64,000 nt of DNA from Neoalteromonas arenosi (GCF_030362855.1 NZ_JAUCBP010000012.1:326237-390236); one strand, 5' to 3'. Shown: positions 17,465 through 31,881, counted from the stretch's first letter. Notes: generated by a model from the letters alone, not told the origin. Translations and numbers: made by a program.

Positions 17465-18676
17465 TTAATCCGGTATTTGATGAATAAATACTTCACGGAA
17501 AAACTTCGGTAAATTCATTTTGAACTCAGTGGGTTTCACCGCAGCAACAATTTCATCAGTACTTTTGGCCAAATCAATACGCTTGATTTCAGAATGCATC
17601 TGCGTTCGCAGGCTGTAAAAGGTCATTACTACGGGGCTGAGCGGATCGGTTTTGCCTGGTGAACTGACCAAGGCCAGCTTTTCACTTTTTAATTTCACTA
17701 ACGAACCAATAGGATGCACACCGATGCACTTAATAAACTGCTGAACTAAGGCTTGGTCCAGCGCGCTATCGGCCATTAATTTGCGCAGTACCTGCGTGGG
17801 AGTTTGGCTCTTTTGATGGGCGCGATCTGAAATCATAGCGTCGTAGCAATCGACGATTGCTGCCATCCGCGCATACGTTGATAAGTCGTGGCCTTGTTTA
17901 CCCGCTGGATAACCCGAGCCATCCATACGTTCGTGATGGTTTTGAATAATATCGCGAATGATGTCAGTCACATCATCGCATTGTTCGAGTAGTTCAACAC
18001 CGGTATCGACATGCCCTTGCATAATTTGCCATTCTTGTGTGTTGAGCTTACCGGGTTTGTCGTACACGTCTTTTGGAATTGTCGCCATACCAATGTCCAT
18101 GAGCATGGCCCCCAAACTGAGCTCTTCAATTAGCGACTTGTCAAACTCCATATGCCGGGCAAAAACGCCCATTAAAATGGAGCAACTGATACTGTGCTCG
18201 AGCAAATATTCATCTGCGTCTTTGATCAGGGTCAGGCATGAAATTGCGTTGGGGTTTTCAAACACTGAATCGATAATATTCTGACTAAGATCTGTGACCG
18301 CATCTAAGTTGGCGGCGATTCCAGATTGTAAAGAGTTCACAAAATCGCCTTGGATCATAACGGCTTGTAGATACAAATCATTGGCATCAGAAAGCGCATC
18401 AGACGTTAGCTTGGCTAATCGATTGGGCTTGGCCTTAGGTTTTGCCGCTTCTGTTTGTGCTGGAGCACTAGAGGCAGGCTCCGGCGCCTCTTCGGGAAGC
18501 TGACTTTTAGATAAGTCGACTTCTAATAACTCAATTCCTTTGTTTTTGAGTTGCTGAATAGTCGCCTGCGATTTAACCAGGCCTTTAGAACGCATTTTTA
18601 GCCGCCCGGCTTGCTTCAGTACTTGATTCACATACATGCCAGGTACTAATTCGGAAATAGGCACTTGCTTTAACAT
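17465..18676 (-). CDS. HD-GYP-type protein with DUF3391 N-terminus and an altered HD motif
   Basis: The 403-residue protein has a DUF3391 domain (residues 1-60, MLKQVPISELVPGMYVNQVL), an Ala/Pro/Lys linker (60-90) and an HD-GYP region (about 125-330). HD-GYP phosphodiesterases degrade cyclic di-GMP. The GYP part is intact (HHERMDGSGYP, 247-257), as are His161 and His222. The HD pair reads M193-D194 in LMDIGMATIP where HD is expected, so one metal ligand is missing. It may be a weakened enzyme or a c-di-GMP sensor. It is convergent with gspB, 13 bp away, and ends FREVFIHQIPD. Confidence 0.85.
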   Translation of the reverse strand: MLKQVPISELVPGMYVNQVLKQAGRLKMRSKGLVKSQATIQQLKNKGIELLEVDLSKSQLPEEAPEPASSAPAQTEAAKPKAKPNRLAKLTSDALSDANDLYLQAVMIQGDFVNSLQSGIAANLDAVTDLSQNIIDSVFENPNAISCLTLIKDADEYLLEHSISCSILMGVFARHMEFDKSLIEELSLGAMLMDIGMATIPKDVYDKPGKLNTQEWQIMQGHVDTGVELLEQCDDVTDIIRDIIQNHHERMDGSGYPAGKQGHDLSTYARMAAIVDCYDAMISDRAHQKSQTPTQVLRKLMADSALDQALVQQFIKCIGVHPIGSLVKLKSEKLALVSSPGKTDPLSPVVMTFYSLRTQMHSEIKRIDLAKSTDEIVAAVKPTEFKMNLPKFFREVFIHQIPD

Positions 18677-18723
18677 CGAGAACCCTTGCTAAACGTGTGA
18701 ATTGATAGTGTAGCAAAGAATCG

Positions 18724-18748
18724 CAAAAACCCAATAAAACCATTGGGC
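18724..18748 (-). terminator. Rho-independent terminator of the leu operon
   Basis: On the minus strand CCCAAT, a 6-nt loop and ATTGGG are followed by five T. The stem bases are at 18742-18747 and 18730-18735 and the T run is read at 18725-18729. It lies 36 bp after the leuD stop codon. Confidence 0.7.
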
Positions 18749-18783
18749 TAGCGATTGATTTTAGTCAAACTTTGCAGCGTCAT

Positions 18784-19389
18784 TTACAACCAAGCGTGGC
18801 GTTTGGCCTCGTAGGCAGTAATATTGTCATCCAGTGTTAGCGTTTGGCCAATCATGTCTAACCCCAACAGCAGGTTATGTTTGTGCTGTGGGTCGATTTC
18901 AAAGCTGTGTGTAACACCGGCACAACTTACCGTCTGGCTTTGCAAATCGATGCGAATCTGCACACTTGGGTCATTACCAACAGCCGCAAATAATTGGTCC
19001 ATCGCTGTGTTATCCAGTGCAATGGGGAGCAATTGGTTGTTGATCGCATTGCCATAAAAAATATCGGCAAAAGACGTCGCAATAACTACTTTGAACCCAT
19101 AATCAAGTAACGCCCAAGGCGCGTGCTCGCGACTTGAGCCACAGCCAAAGTTTTCCCGTGTGAGTAATACCGAAGCGTGTTTGTGTTGCGGGAAATTCAT
19201 TACAAACTCTGGGTTTAATACCTGCTCGTGTTGGTCCAGATAGCGCCAATCGTGAAACAAATGCTTACCATAACCCTCGCGTGATACGCCGGTGAGAAAT
19301 TGTTTTGGGATGATTTGATCGGTGTCGACGTTGGCTTGATCCAATGGGCACGCCGCACCAGTGTGGTGTTGAAATCCTGCATCACTCAT
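18784..19389 (-). CDS. leuD: LeuD, 3-isopropylmalate dehydratase small subunit
   Basis: The 201-residue protein shows the aconitase swivel-domain motifs DQIIPKQFL and [15 protein letters not shown]. With LeuC it isomerises 2-isopropylmalate to 3-isopropylmalate in leucine synthesis. Its start codon shares one base with the leuC stop, so translation is coupled. It is the last gene of leuABCD and a terminator follows. Confidence 0.96.
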   Translation of the reverse strand: MSDAGFQHHTGAACPLDQANVDTDQIIPKQFLTGVSREGYGKHLFHDWRYLDQHEQVLNPEFVMNFPQHKHASVLLTRENFGCGSSREHAPWALLDYGFKVVIATSFADIFYGNAINNQLLPIALDNTAMDQLFAAVGNDPSVQIRIDLQSQTVSCAGVTHSFEIDPQHKHNLLLGLDMIGQTLTLDDNITAYEAKRHAWL

Positions 19390-20798
19390 TAGTGATTTCC
19401 TCCATCAAATTCTCGAACATCAGCAAATTTGCCGCGCAACGCCGCGGCTGCGGCCATGGCTGGACTGACTAAGTGTGTGCGAGCACCTCGCCCTTGACGC
19501 CCTTCAAAGTTGCGATTACTCGTTGAAGCACAGCGATCACCGGGTTTAAGGACGTCATCGTTCATACCCAAACACATAGAGCAGCCGGGCAGTCGCCATT
19601 CAAAGCCTGCCTCGATAAAGACTTGATCCAGACACTCAGCTTCCGCCTGTTGTTTGACGGCTACCGAACCGGGGACAACAATTGCAGTTACACCGTCGGC
19701 GACTTTGCCTTGTTTGGCAATGGTTGCCGCAGCTCGTAAGTCTTCGATTCGACTGTTAGTGCAGGAGCCGATAAAGACGTGCGATATCACTGTATCTGTA
19801 AGCTTTTCACCGGCGGCGAGCCCCATGTAAGCAAGTGCTTTGCGCGCTGATTCGCGTGCGACATCATCGGCGGCACTGTCTGGTGTTGGAATAGGTGCAT
19901 TAACGCTCACTACTTGCCCAGGATTGGTACCCCAAGTAACTTGTGGTTCGATATCTTGAGCGGCAAGGGTTACGACGGTATCAAATACTGCATCAGCGTC
20001 ACTGTGCAGGCTTTGCCAGTGTATTCTTGCACGTTCGAAAAGCTCACCCTTAGGCGCAAATTCTTTATCAGCTAGATAGTCAAACGTGGTTTGATCCGGT
20101 GCAATCAGACCCGCCTTGGCCCCTGCTTCAATGCTCATATTACAGATGGTCATGCGCTCTTCCATACTCAAGTTGGCGATGGCACTGCCGGCGTATTCAA
20201 TCACATGACCGGTTGCGCCGGCATGACCAATTTTACCAATAATCGCCAAGATAATGTCTTTGGCAGTGACCCCCAGCGGTAATTCTCCATCCACCTTGAT
20301 TAGCATCGTTTTGGCGCGATTTTGTTTGAGCGTTTGCGTCGCAAGTACGTGTTCAACTTGTGATGTGCCAATACCAAAGGCCAGTGCGCCAAAGGCACCG
20401 TGCGTGGCCGTATGCGAGTCACCACATACAACAGTCATACCGGGCTGAATCAACCCCAATTCAGGCCCCATGACATGTACAATCCCTTGTTTTTGGTGGC
20501 CCACAGGGTAAAGCGTAATGTCGTGTTCGGCACAGTTCTGCGCCAATGTCTGTAATTGGCGTTGATTTTCAGGCCCGCAAGCGTCAATTGCCAACGAACG
20601 GGTTGATATTGAGTGGTCCATCGTCCCGAAAGTTAAATCCGGGCGTCTGACTTTGCGCCCTTTAACAGCCAAGCCCGCAAAGGCTTGCGGGGAAGTCACT
20701 TCGTGAATTAAATGACGATCGATGTACAGCAAGACTTCGTTTTGCTGTTGATGAACAACGTGAGCATCCCAAATTTTTTCAAATAATGTGCGACCCAT
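19389..20798 (-). CDS. leuC: LeuC, 3-isopropylmalate dehydratase large subunit
   Basis: The 469-residue protein has aconitase-family motifs: [27 protein letters not shown] and the [4Fe-4S] cysteines in IGSCTNSR and [10 protein letters not shown]. It forms the heterodimeric isopropylmalate isomerase with LeuD in the cytoplasm. It lies 6 bp after leuB in the minus-strand operon. Length is normal for the family. Confidence 0.96.
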   Translation of the reverse strand: MGRTLFEKIWDAHVVHQQQNEVLLYIDRHLIHEVTSPQAFAGLAVKGRKVRRPDLTFGTMDHSISTRSLAIDACGPENQRQLQTLAQNCAEHDITLYPVGHQKQGIVHVMGPELGLIQPGMTVVCGDSHTATHGAFGALAFGIGTSQVEHVLATQTLKQNRAKTMLIKVDGELPLGVTAKDIILAIIGKIGHAGATGHVIEYAGSAIANLSMEERMTICNMSIEAGAKAGLIAPDQTTFDYLADKEFAPKGELFERARIHWQSLHSDADAVFDTVVTLAAQDIEPQVTWGTNPGQVVSVNAPIPTPDSAADDVARESARKALAYMGLAAGEKLTDTVISHVFIGSCTNSRIEDLRAAATIAKQGKVADGVTAIVVPGSVAVKQQAEAECLDQVFIEAGFEWRLPGCSMCLGMNDDVLKPGDRCASTSNRNFEGRQGRGARTHLVSPAMAAAAALRGKFADVREFDGGNH

Positions 20799-20804
20799 AG
20801 AAAC

Positions 20805-21902
<1,098 letters not shown>

Positions 21903-23456
21903 TTATACGCCCTTAATTTTCACTTGTTGTTTTTGTTCGTCGATTTGATCGGCGAGATAAGTATTATTTAAAACGTGGATCAAAGCTTTCACCCCGGATT
22001 CTACAATGTCAGTTGCCAGGCCAATCCCGTGGAATCGGCGCTGATTGTATTCAGCAACCACACTTACTTGTGCCAGTGCGTCTGCGCCTTCGCCCTTCGA
22101 GTCAAGTTTAAAGTCGACGATCTCCACTTGGTCGTGCCCCAACACTTTGATGATTGCGTTAAACGCAGCATCCACAGGGCCATTCCCGGTGGCTGACTCC
22201 GTCACAGGTTCGCCACCAACATTTAGCGTAACCGTTGCACTGGGAATAATGTTCCGTCCAGCATTGGCGTGCAAATACTCTAGCTCGTACTGTGCGTGCT
22301 CTTGTCGCTGCTGGTCAAAAAACAGCAATGCTTCCAAATCGTAGTCAAACACCTGGCCTTTCTTGTCAGCTAACCGCAAGAATGAAGCGTAGAGAGTATC
22401 CAAGTCGTAGTCGCTATCTTGATAGCCAAGCTCATGTAAGCGGTGTTTGATGACGTGACGCCCCGAACGTGACGTCATATTTAATGTGTTCTTGTTCAAG
22501 CCAACACTTTCAGGGGTCATAATTTCATAGGTGTTTTGCGCTTTGAGAACACCGTCTTGGTGAATGCCTGAAGAGTGGCTAAACGCGTTGGCGCCAACAA
22601 TGGCTTTGTTAGCTTGAACCGGCATATTGCAGAGTTGACTGACCAATCGTGAGGCACGGGTGATTTCCTGGGTATCAATATTTGTATCAAGGCCCAAAAG
22701 CGCGTAGCGTGTTTTCAACGCCATAACAATTTCTTCGAGTGAACAATTCCCGGCACGCTCACCGATACCGTTGATGGTGCATTCGACTTGACGAGCACCG
22801 TGTTCAACAGCACTCAGTGAGTTGGCAACAGCAAGACCCAAATCATTGTGACAATGTACAGAGATTGTCGCCTTGTCGATATTCGGTACACGGTTAAATA
22901 GGGTTTGAATGATCCCGCCAAACTCGCTGGGAATCGTATAGCCAACCGTATCAGGGATATTCACCGTGGTTGCCCCAGCTGTAATTGCTGACTCAACCAT
23001 TCGGCACAAATAATCAATGTGAGTGCGTCCGGCGTCTTCACAGGAAAACTCCACATCATTGGTATACTGCTTGGCGTGTTTGATCGCGGCAACCGCCATC
23101 TCAACGACATCGTCTTGGGATTTGCGTAGTTTGGCATTGACGTGAATATCTGACGTAGCGATAAAGGTATGAATGCGGAAGCGCTCTGCCACTTGCAATG
23201 CCTGACCGCAAGCATCGATGTCAGCCGCTACAGCGCGACTCAAACCACACGGGATCGAGGTTTTAAGCTGCTGTGCAATTTGTTGCACTGAGGCGAAATC
23301 ACCCGGTGAACTGACCGGAAAGCCGGCTTCAATAATGTCTACACCGAGTCGTTCAAGCGTCAGGGCAATCTGCAGTTTCTCGCGAGCACTTAGGCTAGCG
23401 GGTAGTGCTTGTTCACCATCGCGTAAGGTGGTATCAAAAATTTTGACCTGACTCAT
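21903..23456 (-). CDS. leuA: LeuA, 2-isopropylmalate synthase
   Basis: The 517-residue protein starts [22 protein letters not shown] and has the metal-binding [15 protein letters not shown], which place it in the alpha-isopropylmalate synthase family. The C-terminal part (about 390-517) is the LeuA allosteric domain that senses leucine. It condenses acetyl-CoA with 2-oxoisovalerate as the first committed step of leucine synthesis. GGAGGA lies just upstream of the ATG. The operon is preceded by a leader peptide and attenuator, so it is probably controlled by leucyl-tRNA supply as well as by feedback. Confidence 0.96.
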   Translation of the reverse strand: MSQVKIFDTTLRDGEQALPASLSAREKLQIALTLERLGVDIIEAGFPVSSPGDFASVQQIAQQLKTSIPCGLSRAVAADIDACGQALQVAERFRIHTFIATSDIHVNAKLRKSQDDVVEMAVAAIKHAKQYTNDVEFSCEDAGRTHIDYLCRMVESAITAGATTVNIPDTVGYTIPSEFGGIIQTLFNRVPNIDKATISVHCHNDLGLAVANSLSAVEHGARQVECTINGIGERAGNCSLEEIVMALKTRYALLGLDTNIDTQEITRASRLVSQLCNMPVQANKAIVGANAFSHSSGIHQDGVLKAQNTYEIMTPESVGLNKNTLNMTSRSGRHVIKHRLHELGYQDSDYDLDTLYASFLRLADKKGQVFDYDLEALLFFDQQRQEHAQYELEYLHANAGRNIIPSATVTLNVGGEPVTESATGNGPVDAAFNAIIKVLGHDQVEIVDFKLDSKGEGADALAQVSVVAEYNQRRFHGIGLATDIVESGVKALIHVLNNTYLADQIDEQKQQVKIKGV

Positions 23457-23482
23457 GACGTGCCATTCCTCCGTTTATGCAT

Positions 23483-23511
23483 AAAAAAACCCGTGCGGTG
23501 CACGGGTTTTT
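23483..23511 (-). promoter_or_regulatory. leu operon attenuator (terminator with competing antiterminator)
   Basis: On the minus strand CCCGTGC (23506-23500), loop ACC and GCACGGG (23496-23490) form a terminator followed by seven T (23489-23483). The last leader-peptide codons contain GCACGGGT (23543-23536), which is exactly complementary to ACCCGTGC at the 5' arm, so an antiterminator can form instead. A ribosome stalled on the leucine codons would leave that segment free and allow read-through into leuA, the classical mechanism. Confidence 0.85.
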
Positions 23512-23533
23512 CAGTTTGCGTTATAGTTGCAAC

Positions 23534-23593
23534 CTACCCGTGCAGTCTTGCTGCCATCAGAATCAGTAGGAGTACAGTTGTAATTTTTTGCAT
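23534..23593 (-). CDS. leuL: leu operon leader peptide
   Basis: A 19-codon frame on the minus strand encodes MQKITTVLLLILMAARLHG and stops at TAG (23536-23534). Five of its residues are Leu, three of them consecutive (CTC CTA CTG), followed by Ile and another Leu, with an additional Val. It lies 77 bp upstream of leuA and directly before the attenuator. The last codons overlap the antiterminator arm. A GTG directly before the ATG is also in frame. The ribosome binding site is weak. Confidence 0.85.
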   Translation of the reverse strand: MQKITTVLLLILMAARLHG

Positions 23594-23725
23594 CACGTTT
23601 TTTGATAACGTTCTCTGTTTGCTTGGTTAGCACTTTACAAACATAACGCTACGTAGGCAACCATTGTTTACAATGCTGAATATAACGAATAGTTATAAGT
23701 CTAATTTGTGCAACCTGAGTAAGAT

Positions 23726-24400
23726 CTAAATGAATTGCGGTTTACCTGAATAGGTAAAGGTCTTCCAGTCAATTAAGGTACTAAGCAGTAATTCGCGCAG
23801 GGTTAAGGTGCGCGGTGCGAGTTTACCTTTGTGGTTCCAGCAATGACCGCTACAGGCGGCTGTCATAGTTTTTTTATTAGGGAACACCAAGCGCAAGTCG
23901 GTGACATCAAGTGTCTGTTGATGCGCTGAATCGTCAACATAGCTGCCATCGAATGAAAACCAGCCAAATCGATTGAGATGCAGCGTTTCATTTTCGGTTT
24001 GAATGCGGTCAACGCAGTCTAGCTCGAGGTGTTGATGATCGTAATTGGTCACGCTAACACACACCGGTAAGCCAATCGTCGCTTTACCTGAAAACCAGGT
24101 GTGATTTTGCTCATTTTCAACACTGTTAGCTGGGCACTTCGCCGCTTGACGGAATCGCCAACTGCCGTTGTGAGCATCCACCTCTAGAGGGGTAGGGTTG
24201 GCAACGAGGTATTCAGCAGCTCGCTTTACGTGATGGGAAAGACCACCCAATCGGCGGCGCATCAACGATACTTGCCCAGGACCTTGGGCAGCTAAAGTCA
24301 TTAACTCGCGCTCATACAACGCATTGCAAACATCTGCAAACAATGGTTGTTCACTGATCTGAGCAAAAATATCGGATTGAGGCTGTTCTGGTTCTGACAT
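23726..24400 (-). CDS. Hypothetical protein, about 224 aa
   Basis: I do not recognise a family. The protein starts MSEPEQPQSDIFAQISEQPLFADV and has no signal peptide or membrane segment. The middle contains NGSWRFRQAAKCPAN, a beta-rich stretch (HLNRFGWFSFDGSYVDDS) and a cluster CSGHCWNHKG near residue 190. It ends TLRELLLSTLIDWKTFTYSGKPQFI. An upstream in-frame TTG at 24412 is less likely. It lies between the leu leader and eno, transcribed alone toward leu. Codon use resembles the neighbours, so it is probably genuine. Confidence 0.65.
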   Translation of the reverse strand: MSEPEQPQSDIFAQISEQPLFADVCNALYERELMTLAAQGPGQVSLMRRRLGGLSHHVKRAAEYLVANPTPLEVDAHNGSWRFRQAAKCPANSVENEQNHTWFSGKATIGLPVCVSVTNYDHQHLELDCVDRIQTENETLHLNRFGWFSFDGSYVDDSAHQQTLDVTDLRLVFPNKKTMTAACSGHCWNHKGKLAPRTLTLRELLLSTLIDWKTFTYSGKPQFI

Positions 24401-24435
24401 TAGCGGCCGCAATAGCGGTGTTACGTACGGATCGT

Positions 24436-24462
24436 GATAGCCTGCCTGAGTAGCAGGCTATC
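24436..24462 (-). terminator. Perfect 10-bp hairpin downstream of eno
   Basis: GATAGCCTGC (24436-24445) and GCAGGCTATC (24453-24462) form a perfect stem with a 7-nt loop, 19 bp after the eno stop on the minus strand. No T run follows on that strand, so it may be a 3'-end stabiliser or a processed end rather than a classic terminator. Confidence 0.5.
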
Positions 24463-24481
24463 ATCAAGGTTTTAATGCAGA

Positions 24482-27448
<2,967 letters not shown>

Positions 27449-27552
27449 CTATTGCCGGCAGAAGCGTTTTTAAGCGACGTTAAACTTCAACTGCTGGACG
27501 GCGCAATAGTATACGTTGAAAGCCACAGATACACAATCGTAAGATGTTGGCT

Positions 27553-27577
27553 TGGCGGAGAAATTATTTCTTCGCCA
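27553..27577 (-). terminator. Hairpin overlapping the mutS stop codon
   Basis: TGGCGGAGAA (27553-27562) pairs with TTCTTCGCCA (27568-27577), with one G-T wobble and a 5-nt loop that holds part of the mutS stop region. The last mutS codons and stop therefore lie inside the stem-loop. There is no T run on the minus strand after it, so it may protect or regulate the 3' end. Confidence 0.45.
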
Positions 27578-30161
27578 GTTGCTTTAGTTTATATAACTCC
27601 GCCAGTGCTTGACGCGGGGTCAATTCGTCCGGGTCAAGTGCGCTAATGGCTTCGGCAAGTGGATCTTGTTCAGATAAGAGCGACAACTGGGGTTCGATTT
27701 CGGTACTGGTTGACTGACTTGGGGGTTGCGGCGTAGCGTGACTTTCCAAGCTGGCCAATTTGCGTTTTGCCGCAGCGATGACCTCTCGCGGTAAACCCGC
27801 AAGTTGCGCAACGTGTAAACCATAACTTTGGCTGGCAGCCCCTTCTGCAACATTGTGCATAAAGCGTATGGTGTCATTGTGTTCCACAGCGGTTACGTGA
27901 ACGTTAATCACATTGTCGAATAGTTCGTTGAGCTGAGTGAGTTCGAAATAATGCGTGGCGAAAAGCGTTAGGGCCTTAATTTTATCGGCTAACTGAGCAG
28001 CGCTGGCCCAGGCGAGAGACAGCCCGTCGAAGGTACTTGTACCGCGACCAATTTCATCCATTAACACCAAACTGCGCGCAGTGGCATTATGCAGAATATT
28101 GGCGGTTTCGGTCATCTCTACCATAAAGGTTGAACGCCCAGAGGCTAAATCGTCTGATGCACCAATACGGGTGAAGATCCGGTCAATATCACCGATACAG
28201 GCATTCTCCGCAGGCACGTAAGAGCCAATATATGCCATTAACACAATTAATGCAGTTTGCCGCATATAGGTACTTTTACCGCCCATGTTGGGCCCAGTTA
28301 TCACTAACATACGACGTGACTTATCTAAGCTCAGAGGGTTACTGATAAACGGCTCTTGCAACACTTGTTCGACGACTGGGTGGCGACCATTGTCGTAGTG
28401 GATACTCGCATCGTTCGCCCACTGCGGACGATGATAATCCAAGGTGACCGCGCGCTCCGCCAAGCAGTGCAATACATCCAGTTGAGCAATCGCTTGGGCA
28501 CACTGTATTAACGCTTTGAGGTCCGGTAACAAGCGATCAAACAGCGCCTCATATAAGCGCTTTTCTAATGCTAGCGCCCGACTTTGGCTGGTCAGCACTT
28601 TGTCTTCGTGCTCTTTAAGTTCAGGAATAATATAGCGCTCGTTGTTTTTGAGTGTTTGGCGGCGGATGTATTCAGCGGGTACCATAGCGCTTGAGGCTTT
28701 ACCTATTTCGATGTAAAAACCATGCACTTTGTTGTAGCCCACTTTTAGTGAGCTAATACCCGTGCGATCCTTCTCCCTTGCTTCCAGCTGCGCCAAGTAT
28801 TGTGTCGCACCATCAGATAGGTCACGCAGTTCATCGAGTTCCGCGCTGTAACCTGGTGCAATTACACCACCGTCGCGAAGTACTACAGGAGGATTGTCGA
28901 CGATAGCTTCTGACAACCATTGAGCATGCGCATCGAAACCACTACAAGCGCTGTTAATCGCACTGATGCGTTTATCAACGTCAACCCCTTTATCACTGGC
29001 CGCGGATATTAAGTCCGGTAGGGTCAGTAAGGCATCGCGCAAGCGCGCAAAATCTCGCGGACGAGCGGAGCGTAGCGCCAAACGCGAAATGATTCGCTCA
29101 ATATCGCCAATACGACGCAATAGATCGCGCAGTTCAAGCTCGTGCTCAATCAAGTAACCGATAGCGTCTTGGCGCGCAATCAATTCTTTGCGCTCGGTAG
29201 TTGGATGGTGTAACCAGCGCTGCAGAAGTCTGCTGCCCATTGCCGTCGCAGTGGTGTCGAGCGCGGCTAGCAAGGTGTGCTCTTGGCCACCGCTTAAGTT
29301 CTGGCTAATTTCTAAATTGCGGCGGGTTGCCGCATCGAGTTGGATCCAAGACTCGGGGTTATCCAGTAGTAGCGCTTGTATATGCGGTAGCGCACTGCGT
29401 TGCGTATCTTTAACGTATTGTAAGACGCAACCAGCTGCGCCAATAGCGGGGTGCTTGGGTTTAATTCCAAAACCGAGTAAATCTTTGGTACCGAACTGTT
29501 GGCAGAGCTGCGTCGATGCGGTTTGCGCATCATATTCCCAAACAGGCCGTCTGCGAGCGCCGCGCATGTCGGCTACAATCGCATGATACTCAAAGTGCTC
29601 AGGATATAATATTTCTGCTGGAGAAAGGCGTTCTAAATCGGCCTTGAAGGCGGATTCGTCAGCAGACTGGCACAGGGTAAAGCGACCTGTGCTGAGGTCA
29701 AGCGCAGCAATACCAAAAAGGTTGTTAACCCAACAAACGGCAACGAGTAGGTTTTCACGATTTTCCTCTAACAAGGCCTCATCGGTCAGTGTTCCGGGGG
29801 TCACGATCCGCTGTACTTTGCGCTCAACCGGCCCTTTACTGGTCGCAGGGTCGCCGACTTGCTCGCATATCGCAACGGATTCCCCCATCTTAACTAAACG
29901 CGCCAAATAACCTTCTACGGCATGATACGGGACTCCAGCCATTGGAATGGGATCGCCGCCAGATTTGCCGCGCGCGGTAAGAGAAATATCGAGTAGTTCA
30001 GCGGCCTTTTTCGCATCGTCAAAGAATAACTCATAAAAATCACCCATCCGATAAAACAACAGTGTATCGGGATGTTCCGCTTTGATGGTTAAATACTGCT
30101 GCATCATTGGCGTGTGGCCTGGAAATGATTGCGCTTGAGTTACGGCTTTGTTCGACGGCAT
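27564..30161 (-). CDS. mutS: DNA mismatch repair protein MutS
   Basis: The 865-residue protein has the mismatch-binding F-x-E motif (Phe42-Tyr43-Glu44 in MGDFYELF). Its ATPase domain has Walker [26 protein letters not shown] and the [11 protein letters not shown] region, plus a C-terminal helix-turn-helix and tetramer segment. It recognises mispaired bases and recruits MutL. It is divergent from pncC with about 40 bp between the genes, the common gammaproteobacterial mutS | pncC-recA layout. Full length. Confidence 0.97.
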   Translation of the reverse strand: MPSNKAVTQAQSFPGHTPMMQQYLTIKAEHPDTLLFYRMGDFYELFFDDAKKAAELLDISLTARGKSGGDPIPMAGVPYHAVEGYLARLVKMGESVAICEQVGDPATSKGPVERKVQRIVTPGTLTDEALLEENRENLLVAVCWVNNLFGIAALDLSTGRFTLCQSADESAFKADLERLSPAEILYPEHFEYHAIVADMRGARRRPVWEYDAQTASTQLCQQFGTKDLLGFGIKPKHPAIGAAGCVLQYVKDTQRSALPHIQALLLDNPESWIQLDAATRRNLEISQNLSGGQEHTLLAALDTTATAMGSRLLQRWLHHPTTERKELIARQDAIGYLIEHELELRDLLRRIGDIERIISRLALRSARPRDFARLRDALLTLPDLISAASDKGVDVDKRISAINSACSGFDAHAQWLSEAIVDNPPVVLRDGGVIAPGYSAELDELRDLSDGATQYLAQLEAREKDRTGISSLKVGYNKVHGFYIEIGKASSAMVPAEYIRRQTLKNNERYIIPELKEHEDKVLTSQSRALALEKRLYEALFDRLLPDLKALIQCAQAIAQLDVLHCLAERAVTLDYHRPQWANDASIHYDNGRHPVVEQVLQEPFISNPLSLDKSRRMLVITGPNMGGKSTYMRQTALIVLMAYIGSYVPAENACIGDIDRIFTRIGASDDLASGRSTFMVEMTETANILHNATARSLVLMDEIGRGTSTFDGLSLAWASAAQLADKIKALTLFATHYFELTQLNELFDNVINVHVTAVEHNDTIRFMHNVAEGAASQSYGLHVAQLAGLPREVIAAAKRKLASLESHATPQPPSQSTSTEIEPQLSLLSEQDPLAEAISALDPDELTPRQALAELYKLKQLAKK

Positions 30162-30202
30162 ACTAAGGCTTATCTTTTCTGTGTTATTGGTCTAGTTTGT
30201 CG

Positions 30203-30733
30203 ATGGAAATCAATCTATCTGCGCCAGTACAATTACGTGCTGATCCTCAAGAAGCTGATTTATTTCAACTGGCGGAACAACTCGGGTCACTATTATTAGC
30301 CCGAAGTTGGCGCGTCTCTTGTGCAGAATCATGCACTGGCGGAGGCATAGCTTACGCGATTACGAGCGTGGCTGGAAGCTCTGCGTGGTTTGATAAAAGT
30401 TGGGTTACCTACGCAAATGAAGCCAAACAGAACGAAATCAATGTTGATGAGGATGTTTTGCAAAACTTCGGTGCGGTTAGTGCACAAACGGCTGAGCAAA
30501 TGGTCACTGGAGTAAAAGTAAACAGCGGTGCGCAAGTAGCCGTTAGCGTTACCGGGATCGCGGGGCCGGGGGGCGGCAGTGCAGAGAAGCCAGTGGGCTT
30601 GGTCTGGTTTGGTTTTGATGTAAATGGCACACAGCAAGTGGTATCTCAACAGTTTCTTGGCGACCGCGGGCAGGTGCGTCGCCAAGCTATCGCCTTTGCT
30701 CTGGCAAATCTGATCGAACAGCTAGTTGCCTAA
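30203..30733 (+). CDS. pncC: PncC, nicotinamide-nucleotide amidase (CinA C-terminal family)
   Basis: The 176-residue protein has the CinA C-terminal motifs SCAESCTGGGIAYAIT with the putative catalytic Ser, SAWFDKSWVTYANEAK, and VSVTGIAGPGGGSAEKPVGLVWFG. It deamidates nicotinamide mononucleotide to nicotinate mononucleotide in the pyridine nucleotide cycle. The ATG at 30203 is chosen over an in-frame TTG two codons earlier. It lies 105 bp upstream of recA, which has its own promoter. Confidence 0.93.
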   Translation: MEINLSAPVQLRADPQEADLFQLAEQLGSLLLARSWRVSCAESCTGGGIAYAITSVAGSSAWFDKSWVTYANEAKQNEINVDEDVLQNFGAVSAQTAEQMVTGVKVNSGAQVAVSVTGIAGPGGGSAEKPVGLVWFGFDVNGTQQVVSQQFLGDRGQVRRQAIAFALANLIEQLVA

Positions 30734-30768
30734 GTACAATTGAATCATTCATAATCCACAAAAAACAG

Positions 30769-30796
30769 TTGTAACTGTATAACTATACAGTATACT
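30769..30796 (+). promoter_or_regulatory. recA promoter with LexA (SOS) box
   Basis: A -35 TTGTAA (30769-30774) and -10 TATACT (30791-30796) are separated by 16 bp. The spacer is exactly a canonical SOS box, CTGT (30775-30778), eight bases, ACAG (30787-30790). LexA bound there would block RNA polymerase until DNA damage. It is the strongest regulatory signal in the window. Confidence 0.92.
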
Positions 30797-30838
30797 AGCC
30801 AGCAGTTACTTAAAGTCTAATTAAAGAGGATCGCCTTC

Positions 30839-31864
30839 GTGGACGACAATAAATCTCGCGCACTCAGTGCCGCTCTAGGTCAAATCGAAAAACAATTTGG
30901 TAAAGGTGCAATCATGCGCCTTGGTGATAACCAAGCCATGGACATTGAGGCGATTTCAACCGGCTCATTGAGTATCGATATCGCCCTAGGTATCGGTGGT
31001 TTACCTTGTGGTCGAGTAGTCGAGATTTACGGTCCGGAGTCTTCGGGTAAAACAACACTAACACTACAAGTGATTGCTGAAGCGCAGAAAATGGGTAAAA
31101 CCTGTGCGTTCGTCGATGCGGAACACGCTCTCGACCCTGTGTATGCCGAAAAGCTTGGCGTGAGCATCGATGACTTATTGGTGTCGCAGCCGGACACCGG
31201 TGAACAAGCGCTTGAAATCTGCGATATGTTAGTCCGCTCTGGGGCTGTAGATGTGGTTATTGTTGACTCCGTAGCAGCACTTACGCCAAAGGCTGAAATT
31301 GAAGGTGATATGGGGGATTCACACGTAGGTCTGCAAGCGCGTTTGATGTCTCAAGCGTTGCGTAAACTAACGGCTAACATAAAGCGTTCGAATACCTTGT
31401 GTATCTTTATCAACCAAATCCGGATGAAGATTGGTGTGATGTTTGGTAATCCTGAGACTACAACGGGTGGTAATGCACTGAAGTTTTACTCTTCTGTTCG
31501 TCTTGATATTCGCCGTATCGGAGCGATCAAAGATGGTGACGAAGTGGTGGGTAATGAAACTCGGGTCAAAGTGGTTAAGAATAAAGTAGCGCCACCGTTT
31601 AAACAGGCCGAATTCCAAATTCTGTATGGCCAAGGTATTTCTAAAGAAGCCGAGTTAATCGACTTGGGCGTTAAGCAGAAAATGGTCGAAAAAGCAGGGG
31701 CTTGGTATAGCTATAACGGCAATCGTATCGGCCAAGGTAAAGCGAATGTAGTTAAGTTCTTGAAGGATAACCCTGATATTTCAAATGAGCTAGAAGGGCG
31801 TATTCGCAGTGAATTGTTGTTGTCTAAAACACTGACAGAAGAAGCGTTACCAACTGAAGAATAA
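30839..31864 (+). CDS. recA: RecA recombinase
   Basis: The 341-residue protein starts with GTG after AGAGGA and has Walker [10 protein letters not shown] (from residue 65), [21 protein letters not shown], and the RecA signature [14 protein letters not shown]. It coats single-stranded DNA, drives strand exchange and stimulates LexA self-cleavage. The C-terminal tail is short and only mildly acidic (ALPTEE). The usual recX gene does not follow; a terminator and convergent genes do. Confidence 0.98.
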   Translation: MDDNKSRALSAALGQIEKQFGKGAIMRLGDNQAMDIEAISTGSLSIDIALGIGGLPCGRVVEIYGPESSGKTTLTLQVIAEAQKMGKTCAFVDAEHALDPVYAEKLGVSIDDLLVSQPDTGEQALEICDMLVRSGAVDVVIVDSVAALTPKAEIEGDMGDSHVGLQARLMSQALRKLTANIKRSNTLCIFINQIRMKIGVMFGNPETTTGGNALKFYSSVRLDIRRIGAIKDGDEVVGNETRVKVVKNKVAPPFKQAEFQILYGQGISKEAELIDLGVKQKMVEKAGAWYSYNGNRIGQGKANVVKFLKDNPDISNELEGRIRSELLLSKTLTEEALPTEE

Positions 31865-31881
31865 TACTTCAGTGATTAATT

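Noticed and set aside
29188..29586. Plus-strand frame of 132 codons
   Set aside because: Antisense to mutS; composition follows that of a shadow frame.
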